A model generated the notes under the pieces. That model did not search any database. It saw only the letters and a program-made list of their open reading frames with translations, and was not told the origin of the DNA. A stretch of 64,000 nt of DNA from Saccharospirillum sp. (GTDB lineage: Bacteria > Pseudomonadota > Gammaproteobacteria > Pseudomonadales > Natronospirillaceae): positions 124,001 to 188,000 of the forward strand of contig JAGYIL010000002.1 in NCBI GenBank assembly GCA_018402545.1. Reading direction: 5' to 3'. The translations under genes were made by a program, and so were the position numbers. Shown here in pieces: positions 16,967-25,062 of this stretch. Each line of letters begins with the position of its first letter. Position 1 is the stretch's first letter.

Positions 16967-18553
16967 TTAACGGAACTGCATGTACATGAAGTGTGGCTGG
17001 TCTTCCGCCTGTACATTGAAGTCGATGTTGTCCTTCATTGCCCAGTTCAGCACCTGGTGGTGCAATGGCAGGTAGACAACTTCGTCCTGAACCACTTCCC
17101 AGACATCTGCGATCAACTGATTACGCACCTCTTCATCGGTCTCGCTGGGCATGGCCTGAATTTTGGCGTCAACTTCTTCGTTGGAGAAGTTGGCAAAGTT
17201 CCAGGCACCGCCTGCTTCCGTGCGCGATTCAACCAGATAGTGGAAAACGTAGTGGGAGTCGAGTGTTGGAACACCCCAGCCCAGCATGTAGAAATCGAGC
17301 TCGCCATTTTGCAGGTCAGCAAAGTGGATGCTGCGTGTTTTCGACTCCAGGCGAATATCCAGACCGATTTGTCCGAACATACCTACGGCGGCCTGGCAGA
17401 TGGCTTCATCGTTGATGTAGCGATCATTCGGGCACTGCAGAGTGGCGGTAAACCCATCGGGGTAACCGGCTTCTTCCAGTAACGCCTGGGCACGCTCGCG
17501 GTCAACCGCTGGTACTTCGTCCAGCGCTTCGGTGTACCCGTTCACGAAAGGCGGTGCAATCATACCCGCAGGCACAGATTGGCCCCGCATTACGACCTGG
17601 CGGATGGCGTTACGATCGATGGCGATGTTCATCGCCTCACGCACACGCTGGTCGGCAAAAGGGTTGCGACCGGTAATGTTGGAGTTGCGCAACTCATCGC
17701 TGCCCTGATCCATACCCAGGAAGATGGTGCGGTTTTGCGGCGCGGTGCGCACGACCAGACCATCTGCACCTTCAAGGCGCTGCAAGTCCTGTACCGGTGG
17801 GTCAAGCAGGAAATCGATCTCACCCGACAGGAGCGCGGCGGCCCGAGTAGATGCTGAAGAAATAGGCGTATGAATAATGCGTTCAACTTCCATCGGGAAG
17901 GTGCCCATACCCCAGTAATCGTCATTGCGAACCAGTTCGGTGCGGATGTCCGGCTCGCGGCTTACCAGGCGGAAGGGGCCGGTGCCGTTGGCATTACGCA
18001 CAGCATAGGTTTCTTCACCCGCGGCATAGTCCTGAGGAGTGGTGACGTCGTTTTCCTCGGCCCAGCTGCTGTCCATGATGAACAGATTGGTCAGGTTGTT
18101 GGGCAGCAAGGGGTTCGGGCCATCGGTACGCATGCGCACGGTGTAATCGTCTTCTGCCCAGATCTCTACGACCGAGGTCAGCAGACCTTTCATGTCAGCG
18201 TTTTCGTGCTTGGCGCGGTTAATGGAAAACACCACATCCTCGGCGTTGAAATCTTGCCCTTCGTGGTAGGTGACGCCCTCGCGTAGCTTGAACTCCCATA
18301 CGCTCGGGTCATCGGTGACATACCAGTCGGTAGCCAGGCCAGCGGTCAACTCCATATCCATGTTGCGGAACACCAGCGCATCGTAAATCTGGTGGCTCAG
18401 GGTATGGGTGGGGCCTTCGTTCTGGGCGTGGGGGTCAAGGGTCAGGGAGTCACCCGCGCTTGACCAGCGCAAAGTTTCAGCAGCCGCCGTTACAGACAGC
18501 GCCAGGGCGGAGACAGCGACGCCTGCGACCACATGTTTGATCACTTTACTCAT
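16967..18553 (-). CDS. Peptide/nickel-type ABC transporter substrate-binding protein
   Basis: A 528-residue periplasmic protein of the SBP_bac_5 family. A Sec signal peptide (about 26 residues, A-A-A-E cleavage region) precedes T-L-R-W-S-S-A-G-D-S-L-T-L-D-P-H-A, then Y-D-A-L-V-F and W-E-F-K-L-R-E-G-V-T-Y-H-E-G-Q-D-F-N-A-E-D-V-V-F-S, the family's diagnostic block. It captures peptides or related solutes for the two permeases and two ATPases that follow. The exact ligand (peptide, nickel chelate, sugar-like compound) cannot be told from sequence. First gene of the operon. Confidence 0.92.
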   Translation of the reverse strand: MSKVIKHVVAGVAVSALALSVTAAAETLRWSSAGDSLTLDPHAQNEGPTHTLSHQIYDALVFRNMDMELTAGLATDWYVTDDPSVWEFKLREGVTYHEGQDFNAEDVVFSINRAKHENADMKGLLTSVVEIWAEDDYTVRMRTDGPNPLLPNNLTNLFIMDSSWAEENDVTTPQDYAAGEETYAVRNANGTGPFRLVSREPDIRTELVRNDDYWGMGTFPMEVERIIHTPISSASTRAAALLSGEIDFLLDPPVQDLQRLEGADGLVVRTAPQNRTIFLGMDQGSDELRNSNITGRNPFADQRVREAMNIAIDRNAIRQVVMRGQSVPAGMIAPPFVNGYTEALDEVPAVDRERAQALLEEAGYPDGFTATLQCPNDRYINDEAICQAAVGMFGQIGLDIRLESKTRSIHFADLQNGELDFYMLGWGVPTLDSHYVFHYLVESRTEAGGAWNFANFSNEEVDAKIQAMPSETDEEVRNQLIADVWEVVQDEVVYLPLHHQVLNWAMKDNIDFNVQAEDQPHFMYMQFR

Positions 18554-19015
18554 TCTGATCGGTCCTCTTGTTTATTCGTTATAGTCTGCTAGCGGGCCAG
18601 CTAACGCCCAGCTCCGCCGATTTTGGGTCCGTACGGCTATAAAACTAGGATGTGATTGTTTCGTCAAGCTCCGTGAGCGAATTCACACTTCGAGGACACA
18701 ATCTGCGAGTGTTTTGACTGTTTTACAGCACGGCAAGCCCCTACAAGCCCTTTGCCCTGATTGCACACTCGCCCGGGCGTGCCGCACCGCTCCGGGGCAC
18801 GCCTTGTCACAGGTAACACCAGCAGCTTGTACTGCATTTGCAGCACACCGGCCCCGCCCGCTGCCGAATCTTCATGTTCAGGGCTTTCAGCCTGAATGCA
18901 CTGACTGCCTCATCACCGGACACTATCGCGCACTTGTGAACAAGTTGGGTGTGCTGTGCGTAAGATGCGGCACACCCACCAGAGATGGTAACTCGTTTTG
19001 CTAGATATAAAAGAC
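18554..19015. other. Intergenic region, divergent promoters
   Basis: About 460 bases between the ABC operon and cho. Cysteine-rich open frames occur on both strands here (for example 18714-19004) but I do not trust them. I looked for a LexA box ahead of cho and found none. Confidence 0.4.
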
Positions 19016-19894
19016 ATGAGCCTCCCCTCAAGCCCGGGGGTATACCGCTTTTACAACCGGCGGAATTCCCTGCTCTATGTAGGCAAGAGCATCCATATTG
19101 CACAACGAGTGCGTAGCCACTATCAGGCTCGCCATACTGATGCTAGAGAAGCCCGGCTTGTCAGTCAGACAACGCATATCGACTGGACACTGACGGCTGG
19201 AGAAATCGGTGCCCTGCTATTGGAAAATCGACAGATTAAGGCGCTGCACCCACTCTACAACCGACGCCAACGGAAAACCCGCCAGTTCTGGACGTTGCAG
19301 CCCAGCCCGACGCCCGGTAGCGAGCGTATTGAACTGGGTGTGAAAGCCTTGAGTGCGGAACAGAGTGAACCCGAGCTGTATGGCCTGTTTTCCAGTAAAG
19401 CGGTAGCGTTGAAACAGCTCCGAACACTGGTTAAACAGTTTTCACTGTGCGAGCGTGTTCTGGGTTTGGAAAGTGGTCAGGGGCGTTGCTTCGGGCACCA
19501 GATTGGACGCTGCCTGGGCGCCTGTTGCGGGGCAGAACCGCTGGCACACCACAACAAACGCCTGCATCAGGCATTGGCCAGCCGTCAGTTGGCGTCCTGG
19601 CAGTGGCCCTGCGCCATCGTCATCGAGGAGCCCGATCAGAACAAACCAACACGTTCAGACTGGCATCTGGTTTCAAACTGGGCCTATCTCGGTACAGCGC
19701 CAGATATACCAGAGCTTATACAACTTGAACAACGAAACCTGCCAGATACGTTTGACCTGGATACTTACTTTATCTTGCAAAAAGCACTGAAAACACCCGG
19801 GCTGACTCCCTACCTGTGGCAAAACCAACAGCTTGTGCCGCTGTCAGGAGTTGATACTAAGAAGGGGCGGGTCACCAGCCGCTCCCTGACATGA
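19016..19894 (+). CDS. cho: Excinuclease Cho (UvrC-like GIY-YIG nuclease)
   Basis: A 292-residue protein equivalent to the N-terminal half of UvrC. M-S-L-P-S-S-P-G-V-Y-R-F-Y begins the GIY-YIG domain, with L-L-Y-V-G-K-S as its second strand and an E-N-R-Q-I-K-A-L-x-P-x-Y-N helix carrying the catalytic glutamate. Residues about 150-180 contain a cysteine group (C-E-R-V-L-G ... C-F-G-H-Q-I-G-R-C-L-G-A-C-C) matching the UvrC/Cho motif. Cho makes the 3' incision in nucleotide excision repair when UvrC cannot. The C-terminal endonuclease and HhH domains of UvrC are absent, as expected. The ATG at 19016 is preferred over a TTG at 18998. Confidence 0.88.
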   Translation: MSLPSSPGVYRFYNRRNSLLYVGKSIHIAQRVRSHYQARHTDAREARLVSQTTHIDWTLTAGEIGALLLENRQIKALHPLYNRRQRKTRQFWTLQPSPTPGSERIELGVKALSAEQSEPELYGLFSSKAVALKQLRTLVKQFSLCERVLGLESGQGRCFGHQIGRCLGACCGAEPLAHHNKRLHQALASRQLASWQWPCAIVIEEPDQNKPTRSDWHLVSNWAYLGTAPDIPELIQLEQRNLPDTFDLDTYFILQKALKTPGLTPYLWQNQQLVPLSGVDTKKGRVTSRSLT

Positions 19895-19928
19895 CAGGCC
19901 TCAGTGCCCGTTAACTGTACCTTGCTCA

Positions 19929-21614
19929 CTAACCTTTCGAGAGTTCACTGTTGTCGGTAGCCATATCGATCACAAGATGGTTGTGCTTTGCACGGTACAT
20001 AGCACCATCACTGGCTGCCATAAGAGCCTCCAGAGACACTCCGTGATCGGGGTACAGCGCTATTCCAATACTGACCTCAATACAAACACCCTGGCCATCA
20101 ATTTCTAGCTCGTCGCCTATTGCCCTGGATACACGCTCTGCGAAGGTGCGATAGTCACCCTCGTTTTCCAGTCCGAATACTATTATAAAAAACTCATCAC
20201 CACCTATTCTTGAGACAGTATCAGAGGAGCGCACCGTATCTGAGATTTTATCCGCAACGAACTGGAGAACAATATCTCCAACTGAATGACCGTAGCGATC
20301 GTTAATTGGTTTGAACCCGTCAAGGTCCAGATAGAGGCAGGCAAAGGTGGTATTTTGACGCTCAGCCGCGTCTACGGCGACCGCAAAGCGATCTCTTAAC
20401 AAAAGTCGATTCGGCAGCCCTGTCAGCGCGTCATGGCTGGCATCATAACGCAGCTTCTCCTCACTGTTGACCCGCTCGCTGAAGTCGTTAAGGATCATCG
20501 TGTAATGTGTCTCAGCGGTGAGGTTCTGGTGTACCCTTGTCATTGCCGCCCAGGTAACTTGAACACCACCCTGCGCATCACGGAGCCACAATTCCCCGCG
20601 CCAGGAACCCGCGGTCTCCAGGGCAGGCCATATGGTTGATGCAAACAACCCCTCGGAGCGACCGCCCAGCGTAATGTCCTCTACGCTTCGCCCGATCCAG
20701 GAAGCCTTTTCTTCGTGTACGACCCGTGAAAACGCTTCGTTAACGTCTTTTATGATACCTTGAGAATCAGCAAGGATGATCGCCTCCTCGCTATAACGAT
20801 AAACCGTTGCCCAGCGCTGTAGTTGAGCCTCTCGCTCAATGCTTTCTGTAACATCGGTGAATGATGCAACAGCAGCCGCTCTGCCAGTCACACCCTGAGC
20901 GTCAACAGGTATCGGTTTTGAATTAATGGAAATCCATCGCCGTTCTTTCCAGCGAGGGCTATAGATACCCATCAATACCTGGTGGCAGGCCTCCCCGGTG
21001 CGTAGCGTCACCATGGCCGGATGATCCCCGGCCATAAAAGGCGTACCGTCCGGATGAATTGTGTCCCAGCGTGAATCCGTGGACACACGCCCGTTCAATT
21101 CGTCGTCACTTAAGCCAAGAATGTCTGCAGCCCGGGCGTTATGAGCAATGATTCGCCCTTGTGAATCATGGACAACGACACCCTCGTCCAGGCTGTCCAT
21201 CGCCACCCGGTAAAGCGCTTCACTTTCTGCCAATGCGTCTTCTAATCGCCGCTGCTCTGTTACATTGCGCGACGTAGTGTGTAGTTCAATAACGTTGCCA
21301 TCATCGTTTGTAATCGGCTGGGTTAAGGTCTCGAACCAAATGTACTGACCGTCGGAACATCTGATTTGATATCGAATCAGGATGTTTCCGTCGCCCGATA
21401 CCGCTGGCTGATGGGTCCGGTTGCGAATCGCCTCAGCATCCCTGGGATGAAACAGGTCATACGGGTCGGTTCCGACAAGCACTTCCGGCGAATAGCCGAG
21501 AATACGCTCCACCGAAGGGCTTACCCACAGATATGGGCCATCCGGCGAGTGGAGGGCAACCATATCGCTCATGTTTTTCGCGAGACGCTTGAAGATATCG
21601 CTATCTGTATCCAA
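19929..21614 (-). CDS. PAS-PAS-PAS-GGDEF diguanylate cyclase
   Basis: A 561-residue soluble protein with three PAS domains (about 5-115, with PAC; 128-250; 258-380) followed by a GGDEF domain. The active site reads R-I-G-G-D-E-F, with the product-inhibition I-site R-S-S-D five residues before it, so an active, feedback-controlled c-di-GMP synthase is expected. Fold landmarks D-A-L-T-G-L-P-N-R and Y-L-D-L-D-G-F-K are present. No EAL domain. The likely start is TTG at 21614, preceded by GAGGTC. Together with the HD-GYP protein at 59.8 kb it shows c-di-GMP signalling in this organism. Confidence 0.9.
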   Translation of the reverse strand: MDTDSDIFKRLAKNMSDMVALHSPDGPYLWVSPSVERILGYSPEVLVGTDPYDLFHPRDAEAIRNRTHQPAVSGDGNILIRYQIRCSDGQYIWFETLTQPITNDDGNVIELHTTSRNVTEQRRLEDALAESEALYRVAMDSLDEGVVVHDSQGRIIAHNARAADILGLSDDELNGRVSTDSRWDTIHPDGTPFMAGDHPAMVTLRTGEACHQVLMGIYSPRWKERRWISINSKPIPVDAQGVTGRAAAVASFTDVTESIEREAQLQRWATVYRYSEEAIILADSQGIIKDVNEAFSRVVHEEKASWIGRSVEDITLGGRSEGLFASTIWPALETAGSWRGELWLRDAQGGVQVTWAAMTRVHQNLTAETHYTMILNDFSERVNSEEKLRYDASHDALTGLPNRLLLRDRFAVAVDAAERQNTTFACLYLDLDGFKPINDRYGHSVGDIVLQFVADKISDTVRSSDTVSRIGGDEFFIIVFGLENEGDYRTFAERVSRAIGDELEIDGQGVCIEVSIGIALYPDHGVSLEALMAASDGAMYRAKHNHLVIDMATDNSELSKG

Positions 21615-21805
21615 CGCTGACCTCGGGTTTTTGCTCTTATTGAGGGCTACTACGTAACCTTAGTAAGGTCTAATATAGCTTATTCTGACCAGTTCTGTTA
21701 CTTAACACTGACCAAAGCAACCCTACTGGTTCGTACTCTGGAAAAGCCGCTCAGAGCTTTATACAACACTGGAGTCAGAGCCTATTCATCCATTCCAATC
21801 AATTG

Positions 21806-21850
21806 GCAAAAACTATCAAATGGCCATTTTTGATAGCCTCTAAGTGTAAA
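21806..21850 (-). repeat. Hairpin, degenerate REP-like
   Basis: CTATCAAA (21813-21820) pairs with TTTGATAG (21829-21836) and is followed by GCCTCTAAGTGT, resembling the right arm of the REP-like family. It lies 13 bases beyond the SspB-like gene's stop and could serve as its transcript end. Confidence 0.4.
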
Positions 21851-21862
21851 CGCATCAATTGG

Positions 21863-22297
21863 TTAAGCCTTCCCATGATTCCCAAAATGAAAACCAAGCC
21901 CCGTTTCTCGGTTGTAGATGCTAGTGAGGCTAGACAATGGCACTTCGACATCCTTACTTTTCTTATTAAACGTCGCTTTAAATCGCATACCTGTTTGTGT
22001 CCATTCAAACTTCGCGATTGCACGCGGTGATATATCAAGCACGATCTTTCCTTCCTGGATGAACGCCCGTGGTACTTTCACACCACCATGGGATGTATCA
22101 ACATCAATATGTAATGCATCACCGAAGCCATAAAGCTCCTTATAGTAACTCTGGAAGATTTCCATATCGCTTGATAGCGGGCTGCTCCTTATAATCTTGA
22201 TGTACTTTCTGTGCTCGAACCAGGATAAACGCATTTTCACATAGTCCAACAATCTAGCAATTGGCCTCTTATGCAGGTTTTGGGCATTATCTGTCAT
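21863..22297 (-). CDS. SspB-core protein with divergent N-terminus
   Basis: A 144-residue protein. The C-terminal ~80 residues (D-V-D-T-S-H-G-G-V-K-V-P-R-A-F-I-Q-E-G-K-I-V-L-D-I-S-P-R-A-I ... M-R-F-K-A-T-F ... V-x-V-P-L-S-S-L-T-S-I-Y-N-R-E-T-G-L-G-F-H-F) line up with the substrate-binding core of SspB, the adaptor that carries ssrA-tagged peptides to ClpXP. Two things differ: the N-terminal ~60 residues are not the usual R-P-Y-L-x-R-A-L-Y-E-W start, and the protein ends right after the core, without the long acidic linker and ClpX-binding tail. It may bind peptides without delivering them. The normal sspB should lie elsewhere, next to sspA. Confidence 0.7.
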   Translation of the reverse strand: MTDNAQNLHKRPIARLLDYVKMRLSWFEHRKYIKIIRSSPLSSDMEIFQSYYKELYGFGDALHIDVDTSHGGVKVPRAFIQEGKIVLDISPRAIAKFEWTQTGMRFKATFNKKSKDVEVPLSSLTSIYNRETGLGFHFGNHGKA

Positions 22298-22571
22298 AAT
22301 TTGCTAACCTTTTTCTGCATATAGCGTAGAGCATTGCAGAATTATTCCGCGAACCGGTGGAGAGATGCCATTCAAAAGTACTTTATTAAACAACCTTTCG
22401 GTAAACCATTTCATAGGGCAGAGAACCTTTCTTCTCATAGACGCTCATCCCTGCTTCACTAATATCAGCATCGCATATTAGTTCCTAGCAGCTGCCTGAT
22501 AGCCGAATGCTATTCGTGTATTAGTAGGATAAGTATCTGATTCTTGCACCGTAACTACCTTCAGAGTCGCA
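22298..22571. other. Intergenic region with 75-bp repeat copy B
   Basis: No gene recognised. The right part holds the repeat at 22508-22582, which runs into the end of the ltrA-family gene. Confidence 0.5.
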
Positions 22572-22582
22572 CTACTGCCTCT
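22508..22582. repeat. 75-bp dispersed repeat, copy B
   Basis: Partner of 12329-12403, about 95% identical. Its right end covers the stop codon and last three sense codons of the ltrA-family gene at 22572. Confidence 0.8.
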
Positions 22583-23771
22583 CAAGCTGATGCATTTCCC
22601 GTACAGCCCGATAAATCGGCACACCAACCTGAGAAAACAGCGCCAACCCCCATAGCGAGTTACCTACAATCGACGGCACGAAAGGATGAACCGCCAACAG
22701 AACCAGCGCCATGGCGATACCGAACAGCCGCACACCAACGCTGTGGTAACGGCAAGTGATGTCGCGATCAGCCACGACTCGTTGCAGCGTCCACAGTGCC
22801 GCCAGAAAAACGGCGAGACCAACCGAACCAAGCGCGCCGTAGCCATCCGGATAAGGCTCCCACAGGCCAACATAGACTTCGCCGGCCAGCGCAACGCCAA
22901 CCGTCACTGCGCTCCACAGTATGGCGATGTGCGCCAGCCAGTATCTCACCATTACGCCGTTATCGCGGCTCTTCGGCTTGGCATTGCCGACACAGTCGAA
23001 ATAAATCCAGGCTAGCGCGAACAGCGAAAAGCCGCCCATGGCCACATTGAAGAGTGTGCCCGCGCCAACTTTGTATACGCCCTTGTCAGCGAGCGTCAGC
23101 ACCAGCTTGAAAAAGCCCTCGCCCAGCAAAATTAGCATCAGCAGGCTAAAGCGCTCAGAGATATGACCGAGCCGCGGCACGAAGCGCTCGAACCGCAGCG
23201 TGCCTATGCGCGGCAGCATGTATTGCAGCTGGATGGCGACCACGGAGGCGCCGAAGACCCAGTAGGCAAGCGGATTGGGAAGAAATGCCGACAGTGCAAA
23301 CAACCCGGCAAGGATGAAGAAATTTCGCCCCTGCTCGTGCGCCAGAGCATTATCCGTAGTGTCGACACACCGCGCTCGCCAGTACAGATAAGCCGTCAGC
23401 GCCCGGTTCAGCGCGTACCCTAAGGCGAAAAACATCCACCCATTGTCACCCACGGCTGGAATGGCCGCCGCAATGAACATCATCGTTACGATTTGCAATG
23501 CCATCGCCACGCGATGTGGCATGTCCGTAGAAATATAAAGAGAGTTGTAGACGGAACTGTCCGCCCAGGCGTAGAAAATCGCCAGGAACAGACCAGTAAA
23601 CACCCAAAATCCCTGCCAATCCAGGTGGTGGGAAAGGTAGTTCCCCAAAATGAAAATCGTCACCACATGAATCAGGTCGAAGAACAGCTCGACCCAGTGC
23701 ACATGATCGTGAGCGTCGTCGACATCCATGTAATGGCGCGGTCGCCGCCAGAGATTACCATTCAATGCCAT
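22572..23771 (-). CDS. Low-temperature-requirement A (LtrA) family membrane protein
   Basis: A 399-residue integral membrane protein with about ten to twelve hydrophobic helices. The family opening H-V-H-W-V-E-L-F-F-D-L-I-H-V-V (about 22-36) and the middle H-I-S-E-R-F-S-L-L-M-L-I-L-L-G-E-G-F are the LtrA signatures (E-L-F-x-D-L and E-R-x-x-L-x-x-I-L-x-G-E). The family is named from a Listeria gene needed for cold growth; its activity is unknown. The ATG follows AGAGGTAGGGT. A second member lies 134 bases upstream on the same strand, so the two form a tandem pair. Confidence 0.85.
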   Translation of the reverse strand: MALNGNLWRRPRHYMDVDDAHDHVHWVELFFDLIHVVTIFILGNYLSHHLDWQGFWVFTGLFLAIFYAWADSSVYNSLYISTDMPHRVAMALQIVTMMFIAAAIPAVGDNGWMFFALGYALNRALTAYLYWRARCVDTTDNALAHEQGRNFFILAGLFALSAFLPNPLAYWVFGASVVAIQLQYMLPRIGTLRFERFVPRLGHISERFSLLMLILLGEGFFKLVLTLADKGVYKVGAGTLFNVAMGGFSLFALAWIYFDCVGNAKPKSRDNGVMVRYWLAHIAILWSAVTVGVALAGEVYVGLWEPYPDGYGALGSVGLAVFLAALWTLQRVVADRDITCRYHSVGVRLFGIAMALVLLAVHPFVPSIVGNSLWGLALFSQVGVPIYRAVREMHQLERQ

Positions 23772-23905
23772 ACCCTACCTCTGTTGTACTATGTCCCGGC
23801 TGCGGCTAGACGCCTGTCGGCGATGGCGCTAACTCGGCCTTCCGGCCGGTACAGTGTGAATTGTAGGACGATCAGCCCCATGGTTCTAACGCGACAGTCG
23901 CCGGA

Positions 23906-25009
23906 CTACGACCGTAACGGCCAGTACCATCGCAGTCGCAGCCAACGCCTGGGGGCCAAACACCCCGAATCCGGCAACCAGTGCCGCTGCTGCCAGCAGG
24001 CTCCAGCGCGCGGGGCCAGCCAGAGCATTGCGCAGTAGATGGCAACGGCCAGGGCGACCATTCGGCTCCCGGCCGAATCGTCTTCAAGGCGCAAGACAGC
24101 CTGCATGCCCGCGCCAACCGCTGCCCCGGCACCGAACACTACGATATGGCCGTAGCCCCAGAGCAACGCGTGACGCAATGAATCGCTGTGCAGATGTCTC
24201 CCGCCTGTGAAATAAAGGCTCCACAACGAAAAAGCGATAACGGCGAACAGCACCGCTTGCCACAGACCTTCTGCCTCCGGAAACACCGAGCCCGGAGCCA
24301 GTTCGAAGGCCGTCACCACCGCCAGAAAAGCCTGCCCCAGCACAATCAGATTCAGTCGCCCATAACGGGCCACGATATGCTGGCGATGCCAGGGTGTTGC
24401 TCCCGCGCGCTCCGCAACCGCCGGTACGGCCAGTTCCCCGCACGCACCCAGAGCAAACAAGGGCAGGTACAGCCAAGATGCAGGCGATACCAAAGCTATC
24501 AGCCCTATCCAGTAGAGCTGCATTGCCATAACCCCGCCGGCATAGCGCAATGCGGTTACGCGCCGGGTTGGGTCGCCACGCGCCGCGCCCAGCCAGAGCG
24601 CCACACACCCCAACCTCATGACAACAAAGCCCAGAAGCGCGAGCCATACCGGCTCCCGGGCGAAGACGGCGTCGATCCCCGCTGCCAGCATCAGCGCCCC
24701 GAACATCATCGTCATGCTTAGCGCGCGAAACGCAGTCGAGCCATCGTCATAGGCTGAGGCAAACCAGGTGTAATTCATCCAGGCCCACCACACCATGAAA
24801 AAGCTCAGCACAAAGCCCAGAACGCCCTCGCCGACGCGACCGTCAGAGACCAGAATCGCCAACCCTTGTGCGGAGGCGCCAATGGCCACCACCGCAGCCA
24901 GGTCGAAGAGTAGTTCGAGCGGAGTGGCACCGCGATGCGCCTCACCGGGATCGCGCGGGGGGAAAGTCAACATGGGCGATGAATGGCTTTTTGCAAACGA
25001 CTCACTCAC
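23906..25009 (-). CDS. LtrA-family membrane protein, probably frameshifted near its end
   Basis: A 367-residue frame with the LtrA signatures T-P-L-E-L-L-F-D-L-A-A-V-V-A-I and H-I-V-A-R-Y-G-R-L-N-L-I-V-L-G-Q-A-F (family E replaced by Q). The last ~40 residues are rich in W, R and C and unlike a membrane protein. Shifting by one base near 24034 gives instead A-L-A-G-P-A-R-W-S-L-L-A-A-A-A-L-V-A-G-F-G-V and a further hydrophobic helix ending V-V-V-R-R-L-S-R with a stop at 23886. That is the expected C-terminus, so a one-base change (real or sequencing error) is likely. Start is GTG after AGGTAGTAAA. Confidence 0.8.
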   Translation of the reverse strand: MSESFAKSHSSPMLTFPPRDPGEAHRGATPLELLFDLAAVVAIGASAQGLAILVSDGRVGEGVLGFVLSFFMVWWAWMNYTWFASAYDDGSTAFRALSMTMMFGALMLAAGIDAVFAREPVWLALLGFVVMRLGCVALWLGAARGDPTRRVTALRYAGGVMAMQLYWIGLIALVSPASWLYLPLFALGACGELAVPAVAERAGATPWHRQHIVARYGRLNLIVLGQAFLAVVTAFELAPGSVFPEAEGLWQAVLFAVIAFSLWSLYFTGGRHLHSDSLRHALLWGYGHIVVFGAGAAVGAGMQAVLRLEDDSAGSRMVALAVAIYCAMLWLAPRAGACWQQRHWLPDSGCLAPRRWLRLRWYWPLRS

Positions 25010-25062
25010 TTTACTACCTGTTTGCTATTCCTTCACTGTGGTGCCTGTTCTCATCGGCCTGC

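Noticed and set aside
18714-19004. Cysteine-rich open frame upstream of cho
   Set aside because: No family motif, overlaps an opposite cysteine-rich frame, and codon pattern looks random.
18930-19015. Search for a LexA box ahead of cho
   Set aside because: Cho is SOS-induced in E. coli, but no CTGT-N8-ACAG is present here; only a shorter CTGTTTTACAG at about 18718.
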